A stretch of DNA of 64,000 nt from Chitinophagales bacterium (GTDB taxonomy: Bacteria; Bacteroidota; Bacteroidia; Chitinophagales; Chitinophagaceae), in contig JAFLBK010000002.1 in NCBI GenBank assembly GCA_017303335.1, positions 496,001 through 560,000 of the forward strand. Reading direction: 5' to 3'. The notes under the pieces were generated by a model. It was given only the letters and a program-made list of their open reading frames with translations. It was not told where the DNA came from and searched no databases. The position numbers and the translations under genes are program-made. Shown piece after piece: positions 9,194 through 17,311 of the stretch (position 1 is its first letter; each line of letters starts with the position of its first letter).

Positions 9194-10435
9194 TTATTGT
9201 TTCCGGATCGGTAATCTTTTTCCATAGGTAAGCTGCCGCCAGATCCATTCCATCGGGCCATAATTGAAATACCGGAACCAAAGGTTGCTGTACAGCACCT
9301 GGAACAGGTATATGCCGATGCCTATCGGAAAGAAAAGCGACGGCCCGATCTTACCACCCAACCCGAACCCGATGCCATAGAACAGCGTAATGGAGAGTAT
9401 GGTCTGCATGAGGTAATTGGTCAGCGCCATCCTTCCGGCGGGCGCCAGCCACTTCAGCCAGCTTTGACCTTTTGTTTTGATCCAGTGCAGGCAGATGGAC
9501 GAAGTGATGGCGAAACTGAGTGGTACAACACTGGCTGCGTACAGTACGGTGTCGGATAAGCCCATTGGCTTTGGTATACTGAAATCGTCTATTTCGAAAA
9601 TGGCCATGGCGATGCTTAAGGGTATGCCGGTGATGAAACCCCACTTGCGGATCTTTTTCAACAGCGTTGTTTGTTCTTCCAGCCGGGCATAGAGCATATT
9701 GCGGCCGACATAATAGCCGATCAGGAATATGCCCAGTACTTTCGGGATGCGGTTGCTTTCGAGGAGGTACGAGAAGCGGTAAGCCCAGCCCGATGCCTGC
9801 CAGTTGCGCCATTCCTGCCAACCGCTGCCGGGGCCGTACAGGTATTGACTGTAACCGGCATCGGCGAGCGGGATGCCGTTGCGCTGGTCGATCTTTTTAC
9901 CCACTTCTTCGAGGTAGGCGCCCGGGTTTGTTTGGAAGACAACATTAATACTATCGACCAGGATCGGCGAAGCGATGAGTATAACAGCCCAGGTAAGCAG
10001 GGTGGTATCCGAACAGTTACGGAACAGTGGCAGTACAAAACCGATCAGCGCATAAAGAAACAGGATATCGCCTTCCCAAAGCAGGAACAGGTGACCTGCG
10101 CCGATCAGTAAAAGAATGAACAGGCGGCGGTAGAATATCTTAAGTGGGTTGACGCCCCGCTGCTCATTGCGTACAAGAATGATGGAGAACCCGATGCCGA
10201 AGAGAAAAGAAAAGAGCGTATAGAATTTTCCGTTGATGAAGGCCAGTTCACTCACGCCGAGTATGCCATCGGCCGGCCAGGTTGCCAGGGCCGTGCGCTG
10301 CTCCATCGTAAAATAGCCCCAGCCGGTAAAGCCGAAGAGGTTGTCGAGCAGGATACCGAGGATGGCAAATCCGCGAAGTACATCCAGGATGTCGACCCGT
10401 TCGTTTTGCGGAATGGGCGAGGCCGTGTTGGTCAT
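9194..10435 (-). CDS. DUF418 (YeiB-like) multi-pass membrane protein
   Basis: The protein has 413 residues and begins with the family signature DVLRGFAILGILLDN, followed by about ten hydrophobic segments. The C-terminal half holds the DUF418 block (GRMALTNYLMQTILSITLFYGIG ... GPMEWIWRQLTYG). The role of this family is unknown; a link to acyl or small-molecule transfer is suggested by remote likeness to acyltransferase-3 proteins. It converges with the dipeptide epimerase. Confidence 0.9.
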   Translation of the reverse strand: MTNTASPIPQNERVDILDVLRGFAILGILLDNLFGFTGWGYFTMEQRTALATWPADGILGVSELAFINGKFYTLFSFLFGIGFSIILVRNEQRGVNPLKIFYRRLFILLLIGAGHLFLLWEGDILFLYALIGFVLPLFRNCSDTTLLTWAVILIASPILVDSINVVFQTNPGAYLEEVGKKIDQRNGIPLADAGYSQYLYGPGSGWQEWRNWQASGWAYRFSYLLESNRIPKVLGIFLIGYYVGRNMLYARLEEQTTLLKKIRKWGFITGIPLSIAMAIFEIDDFSIPKPMGLSDTVLYAASVVPLSFAITSSICLHWIKTKGQSWLKWLAPAGRMALTNYLMQTILSITLFYGIGFGLGGKIGPSLFFPIGIGIYLFQVLYSNLWFRYFNYGPMEWIWRQLTYGKRLPIRKQ

Positions 10436-10533
10436 ATATTCTTATTGCATGTTTCTGTTTACGGGGAGGACTAAAAAAGAAAGTGTTGATTAAATATAAA
10501 CATTATTCACCGGAAACAGGCTCGGGCAGCCTA

Positions 10534-10566
10534 TGCAAAATAAAACCGCCGCTGGTAAGGCGGCGG
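10534..10566 (-). terminator. Rho-independent terminator for the gene at 10600
   Basis: On the minus strand CCGCCGC, loop CTTACCA and GCGGCGG form a perfect 7-bp stem followed by TTTTATTTT. Confidence 0.85.
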
Positions 10567-10599
10567 GTACTATAAGGTGGTTATCAGGATACAGTGTAT

Positions 10600-10917
10600 T
10601 TAATTCAGCCCCTGCACCTGCATGAACACGTAAGGGTTCAGCGAATGATGCTTGTCTTTGCGGATTCTTCCTTCACAGAATTCAAGATCGATATAGGTAT
10701 TGCCATCGAGTATCTCCCAGAGATCGGCCTTGTTGTCTTTGTTGAAACATTCCGGAAGCATCTCGGTGGCCAGGCCATCCCAGCAGGCTTCGATCAACTG
10801 CTCTTTTTTAGAGTGCCAGTCGCGGGCGCCGCCGCGGTTTACCTTCTGCAATTGCTTCGAGAAGAACCGGGTATTTACCATGAGCAACAGCTCCGTCTGG
10901 TTGTAGTTGTCGTTCAT
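10600..10917 (-). CDS. Conserved hypothetical protein, 105 residues
   Basis: This soluble acidic protein (MNDNYNQTELLLMV ... FMQVQGLN) has no signal peptide or membrane span. It contains LIEACWDGLATEMLPE and a patch of charged residues near the C-terminus. I do not recognise a named domain. It is monocistronic, with a strong terminator 30 bp downstream. The coding pattern and the terminator support it as a real gene. Confidence 0.65.
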   Translation of the reverse strand: MNDNYNQTELLLMVNTRFFSKQLQKVNRGGARDWHSKKEQLIEACWDGLATEMLPECFNKDNKADLWEILDGNTYIDLEFCEGRIRKDKHHSLNPYVFMQVQGLN

Positions 10918-11120
10918 AAAATAAGATTTTCGTGTTTTTGTTAAGAATATGGATTGGTCTGGAAACTCTTCTAACGTTGCGGAAGTGAAGTTAAGTATGG
11001 CCCTTGCTGAAAATTGTAGACGGGCAAACAGATGTAAAGTAGTAATAATCCTATATGACGGGCTTTGCTAACCAATGGGTTAGCGGCCGGGCAGGCGGGT
11101 AGCCTGCTATAGAAAGCGTA

Positions 11121-11579
11121 TCAGAAGTTCAGTTTCTGTACCTGGTCGTGCGTTTTCAGGTATACGGGTAAAGCGGCCGATCCATACCAGGGATAAAGCT
11201 CCGCATCGAGTAATTTCTGCTTGATCGCTGGGTCGGTTTGCAGCAGAACCAGCGCTTCTTCTTTTGTCTTTACATTCAAAATAAAAATGCCCCGGTAATT
11301 CTTGTCGTTCTTCTGCAGGGGGCCTGCCACTACCAGTTTGTTCTCAGCTGCCAGTCGGCCGATATTGGCCATATGCCCTTTGAACAAACTATCGGTTACT
11401 TCTTTGGAGGCGGTGGTATTCGAACCGGTCTTCAGCAGCACCAGTACATACATCTTCATGCCGTAGTCGTCGGCGCCGAGCGAATCGGCCAGCGCTTTAT
11501 TGTATGTTGGGTTCACCGATTGGCCCGATGCTGCAACAGTGAGGAACGAGGAGAGGAGTATTACCAGGAAACGCTTCAT
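11121..11579 (-). CDS. Secreted YCII-domain protein
   Basis: This 152-residue protein starts with a signal peptide (to about residue 19, AASGQS). The body has the YciI-like pattern MYVLVLLKTGSN ... HMANIGRLAAENKLVVAGPL ... FILNVKTKEEALVLL.TDP, a dimeric alpha/beta ferredoxin-like fold. Cytoplasmic YciI relatives are small enzymes or subunits of unknown reaction; an exported form is common in Bacteroidota. A hairpin GCTAACC/GGTTAGC lies downstream at about 11070. Confidence 0.8.
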   Translation of the reverse strand: MKRFLVILLSSFLTVAASGQSVNPTYNKALADSLGADDYGMKMYVLVLLKTGSNTTASKEVTDSLFKGHMANIGRLAAENKLVVAGPLQKNDKNYRGIFILNVKTKEEALVLLQTDPAIKQKLLDAELYPWYGSAALPVYLKTHDQVQKLNF

Positions 11580-11663
11580 ATACGTGTATGCGGTTTATGT
11601 GAATGGGTGGAATCGTTTTACCGGATGAAAATACGATTTATTGAAAATAAACCTTGCGGCGCT

Positions 11664-12473
11664 TTAATACGAATACCGGAATGGCAGGCAGTCGGCTTCG
11701 TCGCAAATAAATGAATGGTAAACGGGATGTTTCAGCACATCGGCGTACTGCATTTTTTTTCCGTCTACCCATAGATAGGCGTACACCAGCCGGGCGCCAT
11801 GGCTGTAATCCACATACCAGTTTACGTGACCGGTGTACAAAGGCTGTATGGGTTTTCCATCAGCACGGTGCCAGCCATAGATCGCTACACGATCCGGCTT
11901 TGCCTTGTTCATACCCGATATCACCACATCTTTTTTGATGCCCGCGATCAATCCCTTTTTATTCTTCCGCTGCCCCTCAATGATCAGGTGGTGCTGCCAC
12001 ATGGTTACGCTGCTGTCGCGGAACGCAAACAAGGGAACCGGTTCGCATTTTATCAAGGCCTGTTCATACACCAGGTCGGCTATTTTCCGGGTGGGCAGGA
12101 AACAGTGAAAGCTATCGGCGATGCGTTGGGCGGCCATGGGTGTCAGGGGTACCCGTGCCCAGTCTTCGTTGGTACCAACGGCCAGGTAATCCGGGCTCAC
12201 ATACAAAACCGCCCGGTGCATGGTGCCCGTACTATCGGTAAGCGAAACATGCAAGGCTGTAAATTTCCGCAGGAAGGAAGGCATATTGCCCGACAGTATC
12301 TGTTGAACGGCCATCGAGTCGCGGCGCTTCCAGTTCCAGGCTGCGGCGATCCGGAAGAAATCGCTGCCGGTCATCCGGGATGCGGTGGTTCCTGGTACGG
12401 TAAGCGTAACGTGTTTTGTACTGTTGCAGGAAAGCAGGCAGGCGAGTAATAATATGATAGGCAGGTATCTCAA
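11664..12473 (-). CDS. Lipoprotein of unknown function (probable TTG start)
   Basis: From a TTG at 12473 the product has 269 residues and a good lipoprotein signal (LRYLPIILLLACLLSC). The ATG at 12527 would add 18 residues ahead of that signal and spoil it. The mature protein contains the conserved-looking blocks AIYGWHRADGKPIQPLYTGH and YVDYSHGARLVYAYL near the C-terminus, with several His and Asp that could bind metal or catalyse hydrolysis. I recognise this as a recurring bacterial family without a known role; enzymatic activity is only a guess. Confidence 0.65.
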   Translation of the reverse strand: MRYLPIILLLACLLSCNSTKHVTLTVPGTTASRMTGSDFFRIAAAWNWKRRDSMAVQQILSGNMPSFLRKFTALHVSLTDSTGTMHRAVLYVSPDYLAVGTNEDWARVPLTPMAAQRIADSFHCFLPTRKIADLVYEQALIKCEPVPLFAFRDSSVTMWQHHLIIEGQRKNKKGLIAGIKKDVVISGMNKAKPDRVAIYGWHRADGKPIQPLYTGHVNWYVDYSHGARLVYAYLWVDGKKMQYADVLKHPVYHSFICDEADCLPFRYSY

Positions 12474-12687
12474 ACAAGTAAACAGGTCAGCTATAAATAT
12501 AGCTAAGATTTCCAGGTATCCCGTCATACAGCTTTGCGGGTATGACGGTAGTCAGTAAAGTTCACACAGCCGAATGACACTCATCAGGTTGATCAAATAA
12601 CTCATCTGCCTTGTTTAGTTTTACCGCACGAAAACGAAATTAGAAAATAAGTTCAATCACCTTTGGCGGCTCGTCGGTAATACACCG

Positions 12688-13647
12688 ATGATAGAGATCG
12701 TTTACCGTTACCGGAACCAGACCCGTACGGTGTTTGTCAAGTGCGAGCATTATAATCTTACCGGCAGTATCAAAGACCGGATGGCCCTGTACATTCTTGA
12801 GCAGGCTTACCGTTCCGGCAAAATAAAGCCGGGCGATTGCATCGTGGAAGCAACCAGCGGAAATACCGGCATCGCATTCAGCGCCATCGGTAAAGCGCTG
12901 GGGCACGAAGTAAAGATCATCATGCCCGACTGGTTGAGCAGGGAGCGGATCAATATCATTCAAAGCCTGGGAGCCGAAGTGATCCTGGTGTCAAAAGAGC
13001 AAGGCGGCTTTCTCGGCAGCATCGCGATGAGCGAAAAGATGGCAAGCACGCATCCGGGTATTTTCCTGCCCCGCCAATTTGAAAATACCTACAACGCCGA
13101 AGCGCATGAACGTACCACCGCTAAAGAGATATGGATGCAGTTACAGGCTATCGACATCAATCCCGATGCCTTTGTAGCGGGAGTAGGTACCGGTGGTACC
13201 ATCATGGGCGTGGGCAGGTATCTGCGTTCAAAAAATCAATCCATCCGTATACATCCGCTGGAACCGGCCGAATCACCCACGCTTTCTACCGGCTATAAAG
13301 TAGGCTCGCATCGCATACAGGGAATCTCCGATGAGTTCATTCCCGCCATTGTCAAACTCAATGAAATGGACCCGGTCATCAAAGTATCGGATGGCGATTC
13401 CATTCTCATGGCGCAGCAACTCGCCCGCAAACTCGGACTGGCTGTAGGCATCTCATCCGGCGCCAACCTGATCGGCGCCATACAATTGCAAAGTCAGTAT
13501 GAGAAACCCATTCATGTCGTAACTGTTTTCAGCGACAGCAACAAAAAATACCTCAGCACCGACCTGATGCGGGAAGAGCCGGTAAAGGACGACTATATCA
13601 CACCCGGGATCGAACTGCTCGATTATGATGCACTCAACCGGATGTGA
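12688..13647 (+). CDS. cysK: Cysteine synthase family PLP enzyme, start codon uncertain
   Basis: From ATG 12688 the product has 319 residues. It shows the fold-type II PLP pattern: lysine in [11 protein letters not shown], phosphate-binding [12 protein letters not shown], and [16 protein letters not shown]-acetylserine sulfhydrylase (cysteine from O-acetylserine and sulfide) is the likeliest reaction; cystathionine beta-synthase-like activity cannot be excluded. The conserved N-terminal motif LVGNTPM is also encoded in frame, directly upstream of this ATG (from about 12640), but no ATG, GTG or TTG precedes it before an in-frame TAG at 12616. The native start is therefore unresolved. Confidence 0.85.
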   Translation: MIEIVYRYRNQTRTVFVKCEHYNLTGSIKDRMALYILEQAYRSGKIKPGDCIVEATSGNTGIAFSAIGKALGHEVKIIMPDWLSRERINIIQSLGAEVILVSKEQGGFLGSIAMSEKMASTHPGIFLPRQFENTYNAEAHERTTAKEIWMQLQAIDINPDAFVAGVGTGGTIMGVGRYLRSKNQSIRIHPLEPAESPTLSTGYKVGSHRIQGISDEFIPAIVKLNEMDPVIKVSDGDSILMAQQLARKLGLAVGISSGANLIGAIQLQSQYEKPIHVVTVFSDSNKKYLSTDLMREEPVKDDYITPGIELLDYDALNRM

Positions 13648-13684
13648 TCACCGGTTGCCTGTGGAATAATTCCTTTTGAGCCTG

Positions 13685-16093
13685 TCATTTCACATACTTT
13701 GTACCGGCCAGTTTCACGTATTTGCTCAGCCATTGATCCTGCTCCCAAAGCATGTGCAGGATGTTTTCCTTCGCGGCATAGCCATGACTTTCGAAAGGCA
13801 GTTGTACAAACCGAACGGTTCCTCCATGTCCTTTGATGGCATTATACAGCCTTTCGCTCTGGATGGGGAAGGTGCCCGGGTTGTTATCCGCTTCGCCATG
13901 GATCATCAGCAGGGGTGTTTTGATCTGGTTGGCATAACTGAAAGGACTCATCCGGGAATAAACCTCCGGCGCCTGCCAGTAGGTGCGTTCTTCATTCTGG
14001 AATCCGAAGGGTGTAAGCGTGCGGTTATACGCGCCGCTCCGGGCGATACCGGCTTTGAAAAGTTTGGTATGCGCCAGCAGGTTGGCGGTCATGAAAGCGC
14101 CATAACTATGTCCGCCAACGGCTACCCGTGTACTGTCGCCCACGCCCATCTCGGCCACTTTGTTGATCGCCGCTTCGGCGCTCCATACCAGCTGCTCCAC
14201 GAAATTATCATTGGGTTGCTTATCGCCTTCGCCCACGATCGGGATCTCGGCGTTATCCATGATCGCGTATCCCTGGGTGGCCCAGAAAACGATCGAGCCA
14301 TAACCAACCCGGGTGAACGTGTATTTGCTGCCGCGTATCTGTGCGGCGTCGCTGGCGCTCTTGAACTCACGGGGATAGGCCCACATGATCACCGGGAGCG
14401 GACCGTCTTTTTTAGGATCATATCCTTTGGGCAGGTAAAGATCGGCGGCCAGGTCGACCCCGTCTTTTCGTTTATAGGTGATCTTTTGTTTGCTGATACC
14501 CCGCAGGCCCGGTTGCGGATCGGGGAAATTCGTGATCGCTTTGCTGCTTTTGTTGTTGAGGTTGCGGATGAAATAATTGGGTTGTTCATCCTGGCTTTGT
14601 TTGTTGGTGATGATGGTAAGGTCATCGTAGTTGAGTACGCTTGTCACTGACTCATAATACGGTTCTTCGCAACGCCAGAGTTGTTTGGTTTCTTTGGTGC
14701 TGATATTAAAACTGTTCAGGAAGGGCAGGTCGCCTTTGACGGATGCGCCGGTTCCCCGCATGAAGAGGGTGGTGCCATTCAGGAGTTTGGGAACATTGCG
14801 CCCGTATTTGTTCTTCTCCGTCATCGGTGATCCCGGGTCGTTGTAGGCGTCATCGGTACTGCGGTCGATCAGCGTCTCTGTTTTTCCATCCCATCCGAAT
14901 TTGCTCATCCTGGTTCTGTGTTTGGCCCTTGATCCTTCGGTAACAAAGAACAGGTTTTCGTTTACATCAGTGATGCCGTACATGCGCTCGGCGGTTTTGA
15001 CCAGTTCTTTGGGCGATCCGGTGAACGGAGCGGCAAGTGTATACGCCGCGTCGTGGAAATCCATTTTGTTTTTGATGAGGCCGCTGTCCAGCGGTTCGAT
15101 CCATTGTACCGTAGCGGGAAAATTATCGAGCCAGTTGAAACCGCGGGGAGCGTTCAGCACGTTGTCGTTACCCCGGGGCGCCAGTTCGCTGCTGGGTATT
15201 TTCGCCAATTGCTTGACGGTATTTCCACTCATATCGGTGATCAGCATCGTGCTGTTGAAACCGCCGGCGGGTACGAGGTACGAGAAGGGCTTGTCGATGC
15301 GTTCCACCAGTAAATATTTTTTATCGGGCGAAACAGATACGCTGCTGTAAATAGCGGGGTCGCCGATCCGGCTTTCAACCCCATTGGTATTTTTCATCAG
15401 CTGCACCGTGCTGTAAAATTCGAATTGTGTTTCATCGAAGGGCGATTTGATCAGGTCCTGGAAGGTTACGCTGGCGGCAACCTTACCCAGGTTCTGCTGT
15501 ACCACGGGCCCCTTGGGCGCCAATGGTTTTTTGGGGGCCATGCTCAGGGGTTTGTTCACGGCGGCATACAGGAGGCTGTTGTTGTCGATCCAGTCGAAGG
15601 CGGCGCCCATCACCATATTCACAGCCGCTTTGTTCAGCTTCGTCGCTTTACGGGTTTTGACATCGATCACGTAGATATCGATCGTGTTGTTGCTGGTATG
15701 GGTAAAGGCCGCTTTGTCTTCGTTCGGGCTCCATTGCAGGTTACCCGCTTTCAGGTTGGCGGGTAAACCGCTTACCGGGAACTCGTTTCCCGTTTTTATG
15801 TCGCGGATGCTGATATTGGTGAAATACGAACTGCGGCTGGGCCCGAAATTATTCGGGTTGATCCGTAAACCGGCGATGCGCAGTTCCGGTTGAGCCAGGT
15901 CTTCTACCGAAGGCATGCTGCTGCGCTCGAGCACAAGCATGTACTGACCTTTGCTGTCGAAGCTGACACCGGGCGTAGGCCTGGCCATCACCAGGTCGTA
16001 GATCGCCTTGGGCGGCACCTGGTATTCGATGGCATCCTGCGCAAAAAGATGCTGGCAACAAAAAAGAAATGCGAGTAAGAGGAACTTTTTCAT
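13685..16093 (-). CDS. Prolyl oligopeptidase-family serine peptidase (S9, glutamyl endopeptidase-like)
   Basis: This 802-residue exported enzyme has a signal peptide of about 18 residues (ending LFAQ). The N-terminal half is a seven-bladed propeller with WSPNEDKAAFTH-type blades. The C-terminal alpha/beta hydrolase carries the nucleophile S663 in GGHSYGAFMT, an Asp in IHGEADNNPGTFP, and a His in ESHGYAA. The arrangement matches the S9D group, whose members cleave after Glu in small peptides. It probably works in the periplasm on imported peptides. It converges with cysK. Confidence 0.9.
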   Translation of the reverse strand: MKKFLLLAFLFCCQHLFAQDAIEYQVPPKAIYDLVMARPTPGVSFDSKGQYMLVLERSSMPSVEDLAQPELRIAGLRINPNNFGPSRSSYFTNISIRDIKTGNEFPVSGLPANLKAGNLQWSPNEDKAAFTHTSNNTIDIYVIDVKTRKATKLNKAAVNMVMGAAFDWIDNNSLLYAAVNKPLSMAPKKPLAPKGPVVQQNLGKVAASVTFQDLIKSPFDETQFEFYSTVQLMKNTNGVESRIGDPAIYSSVSVSPDKKYLLVERIDKPFSYLVPAGGFNSTMLITDMSGNTVKQLAKIPSSELAPRGNDNVLNAPRGFNWLDNFPATVQWIEPLDSGLIKNKMDFHDAAYTLAAPFTGSPKELVKTAERMYGITDVNENLFFVTEGSRAKHRTRMSKFGWDGKTETLIDRSTDDAYNDPGSPMTEKNKYGRNVPKLLNGTTLFMRGTGASVKGDLPFLNSFNISTKETKQLWRCEEPYYESVTSVLNYDDLTIITNKQSQDEQPNYFIRNLNNKSSKAITNFPDPQPGLRGISKQKITYKRKDGVDLAADLYLPKGYDPKKDGPLPVIMWAYPREFKSASDAAQIRGSKYTFTRVGYGSIVFWATQGYAIMDNAEIPIVGEGDKQPNDNFVEQLVWSAEAAINKVAEMGVGDSTRVAVGGHSYGAFMTANLLAHTKLFKAGIARSGAYNRTLTPFGFQNEERTYWQAPEVYSRMSPFSYANQIKTPLLMIHGEADNNPGTFPIQSERLYNAIKGHGGTVRFVQLPFESHGYAAKENILHMLWEQDQWLSKYVKLAGTKYVK

Positions 16094-16109
16094 ATTGCTG
16101 GTTTAAAAT

Positions 16110-16745
16110 TTAGTTCGAGATACCCACCCGGCGTTCTATATACTCATTTTTTGTCAGCTCATTCAGCATGAACAAAGCCAGGTCGCCGGAATTGATGGAG
16201 TGAACACCGGAACCGGGTTGATGATCCGCCGCGGTGGTATAGTGGCCGGTCGGACCCCGATCGATGATACGGGCCGGACAAATGAAGGTCCAGTTGAGCC
16301 CGGATCCGGTAAGCAGTTCATAGGCTTTTTTGTGTTCCAGGGCCAGGGGCATTTTTTCCCGGGGGTAGTCTTCTTCGTCCAGTAACATCTTTCCTTCGGC
16401 GTTTTCCAGTACGCATTCATCGCCGATCGCGATGATCCGTTTTACACCCGCTTTTTGCATCTGGGTAAGAATGTTTTTCATGCCCAGGGTACGGGATTTA
16501 TCCGTTCCGTCCTGTCCGCCGCCGATGGCCGACAGCACGGCATCACAGCCTTTGATGGCATCGTATACTTCGTGTGCGTCGAAGAGCGCACCCTGTACCC
16601 GGTGCAGGTTGTCCGTCTGGAGATAGTCGGTGGTAAATACATTTCTTCCGAATGCCCTCACCTGATGACCCGTATATAAAGCTTGTTCTGTAAGTTGTTT
16701 ACCCACCAGGCCGGTGGCGCCGAAAACGATCAGGTTCACACGCAA
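16110..16745 (-). CDS. NAD(P)-binding Rossmann protein (SDR a-type, NmrA/HTATIP2-like)
   Basis: The 211-residue product begins (M)RVNLIVFGATGLVGKQLTEQ, a glycine-rich dinucleotide site GATGLVG at residues 9-15. Later blocks (CDAVLSAIGGG, VKRIIAIG, LNWTFICPARI) match atypical short-chain dehydrogenases that act as NAD(P)H-binding reductases or redox sensors. The first codon is TTG at 16745; a GTG at 16739 is an alternative, and no ATG is available. It lies 16 bp downstream of the next gene only by chance of packing; no pathway context is seen. Confidence 0.82.
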   Translation of the reverse strand: MRVNLIVFGATGLVGKQLTEQALYTGHQVRAFGRNVFTTDYLQTDNLHRVQGALFDAHEVYDAIKGCDAVLSAIGGGQDGTDKSRTLGMKNILTQMQKAGVKRIIAIGDECVLENAEGKMLLDEEDYPREKMPLALEHKKAYELLTGSGLNWTFICPARIIDRGPTGHYTTAADHQPGSGVHSINSGDLALFMLNELTKNEYIERRVGISN

Positions 16746-16768
16746 TTGTTTTATTAAAGGTAGGGCAA

Positions 16769-17056
16769 TTATTTTCTCAGTACATCGCCGAACTCATCCG
16801 CCTTTTTCCGGAATACCGAATGGGCAAAAGGGCAGAGGGGTAGTATTTTCATGGCGTTGGCCCGGGCGTATTCCACGGCGGTATGCACCAGTTGGTAGCC
16901 TACATTCTTTCCCCGCAGTTCGTCGGATACCTCGGTATGATCGATGATCATAAGATCGTTCCCGGTCATGGAGTAAGTCATTTCAGCCAGCAGTTTTCCC
17001 GCTTCTTCCACATAAAATGATCCCTTGGTGCCTTCCTGTTTCTGTTGTATCAGCAT
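16769..17056 (-). CDS. Small GNAT-fold acetyltransferase (YjdJ type)
   Basis: This 95-residue protein matches the short GNAT_acetyltr_2 group: GSFYVEEAGKLLAEMTY, then IDHTEVSDELRGKNVGYQLVHTAVEYAR (acetyl-CoA loop with R/GKNVG) and ILPLCPFAHSVFRK. The conserved Cys in PLCPFA is the proposed catalytic or reactive residue of this group. The physiological acceptor is unknown. Confidence 0.85.
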   Translation of the reverse strand: MLIQQKQEGTKGSFYVEEAGKLLAEMTYSMTGNDLMIIDHTEVSDELRGKNVGYQLVHTAVEYARANAMKILPLCPFAHSVFRKKADEFGDVLRK

Positions 17057-17111
17057 ACGGTAAAAATTGGTTGAGTCCTTAAAAATAGTTTTTTTATCAG
17101 CTAAATTCCTG

Positions 17112-17119
17112 CATATTTG
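17112..17119 (+). promoter_or_regulatory. Probable -7 box of the trp operon promoter
   Basis: CATATTTG is one base from the Bacteroidota consensus TAnnTTTG. It would start transcription a few bases before the trpL ATG at 17127. No convincing -33 element is seen. Confidence 0.5.
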
Positions 17120-17126
17120 CAGAGCA

Positions 17127-17180
17127 ATGAAACGGATTCATACAAATAACAACGGTTGGTGGTGGCAGTCAGTCTATTGA
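17127..17180 (+). CDS. trpL: trp operon leader peptide with three consecutive Trp codons
   Basis: The 17-residue frame reads MKRIHTNNNGWWWQSVY followed by TGA. Three TGG codons in a row (17157-17165) just before alternative hairpins are the hallmark of a tryptophan-sensing leader. The peptide itself has no expected function; ribosome position on it decides which RNA structure forms. It is located 130 bases before trpE. Confidence 0.9.
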   Translation: MKRIHTNNNGWWWQSVY

Positions 17181-17255
17181 CGTGTCGTACCGCTGTTATT
17201 AGGTGTAGCAATATAATTACAGAGCCCCGACACGATGTGTTGGGGTTTCTTATTT
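17145..17255 (+). promoter_or_regulatory. Tryptophan transcription attenuator
   Basis: Three competing helices are visible. Helix A pairs 17145-17156 with 17189-17200 around the Trp codons. The terminator pairs CCCCGACAC (17225-17233) with GTGTTGGGG (17237-17245) and is followed by TTTCTTATTT. The antiterminator pairs CGTGTCG (17181-17187), directly after the trpL stop codon, with CGACACG (17228-17234), which destroys the terminator stem. A ribosome stalled at Trp codons leaves 17181-17187 free and permits readthrough; a ribosome reaching the stop covers it and permits termination. Confidence 0.88.
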
Positions 17256-17311
17256 AAGGCAAATGGTAAAAGTGAAAATCAAAGGCCGGCAAAGCAGCCG
17301 GTTTGAAAGCA

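Noticed and set aside
13676..14650. Long plus-strand open frame of 324 codons opposite the S9 peptidase
   Set aside because: It is antisense to a peptidase with intact motifs; its sequence has no domain pattern and reflects codon bias of the real gene.
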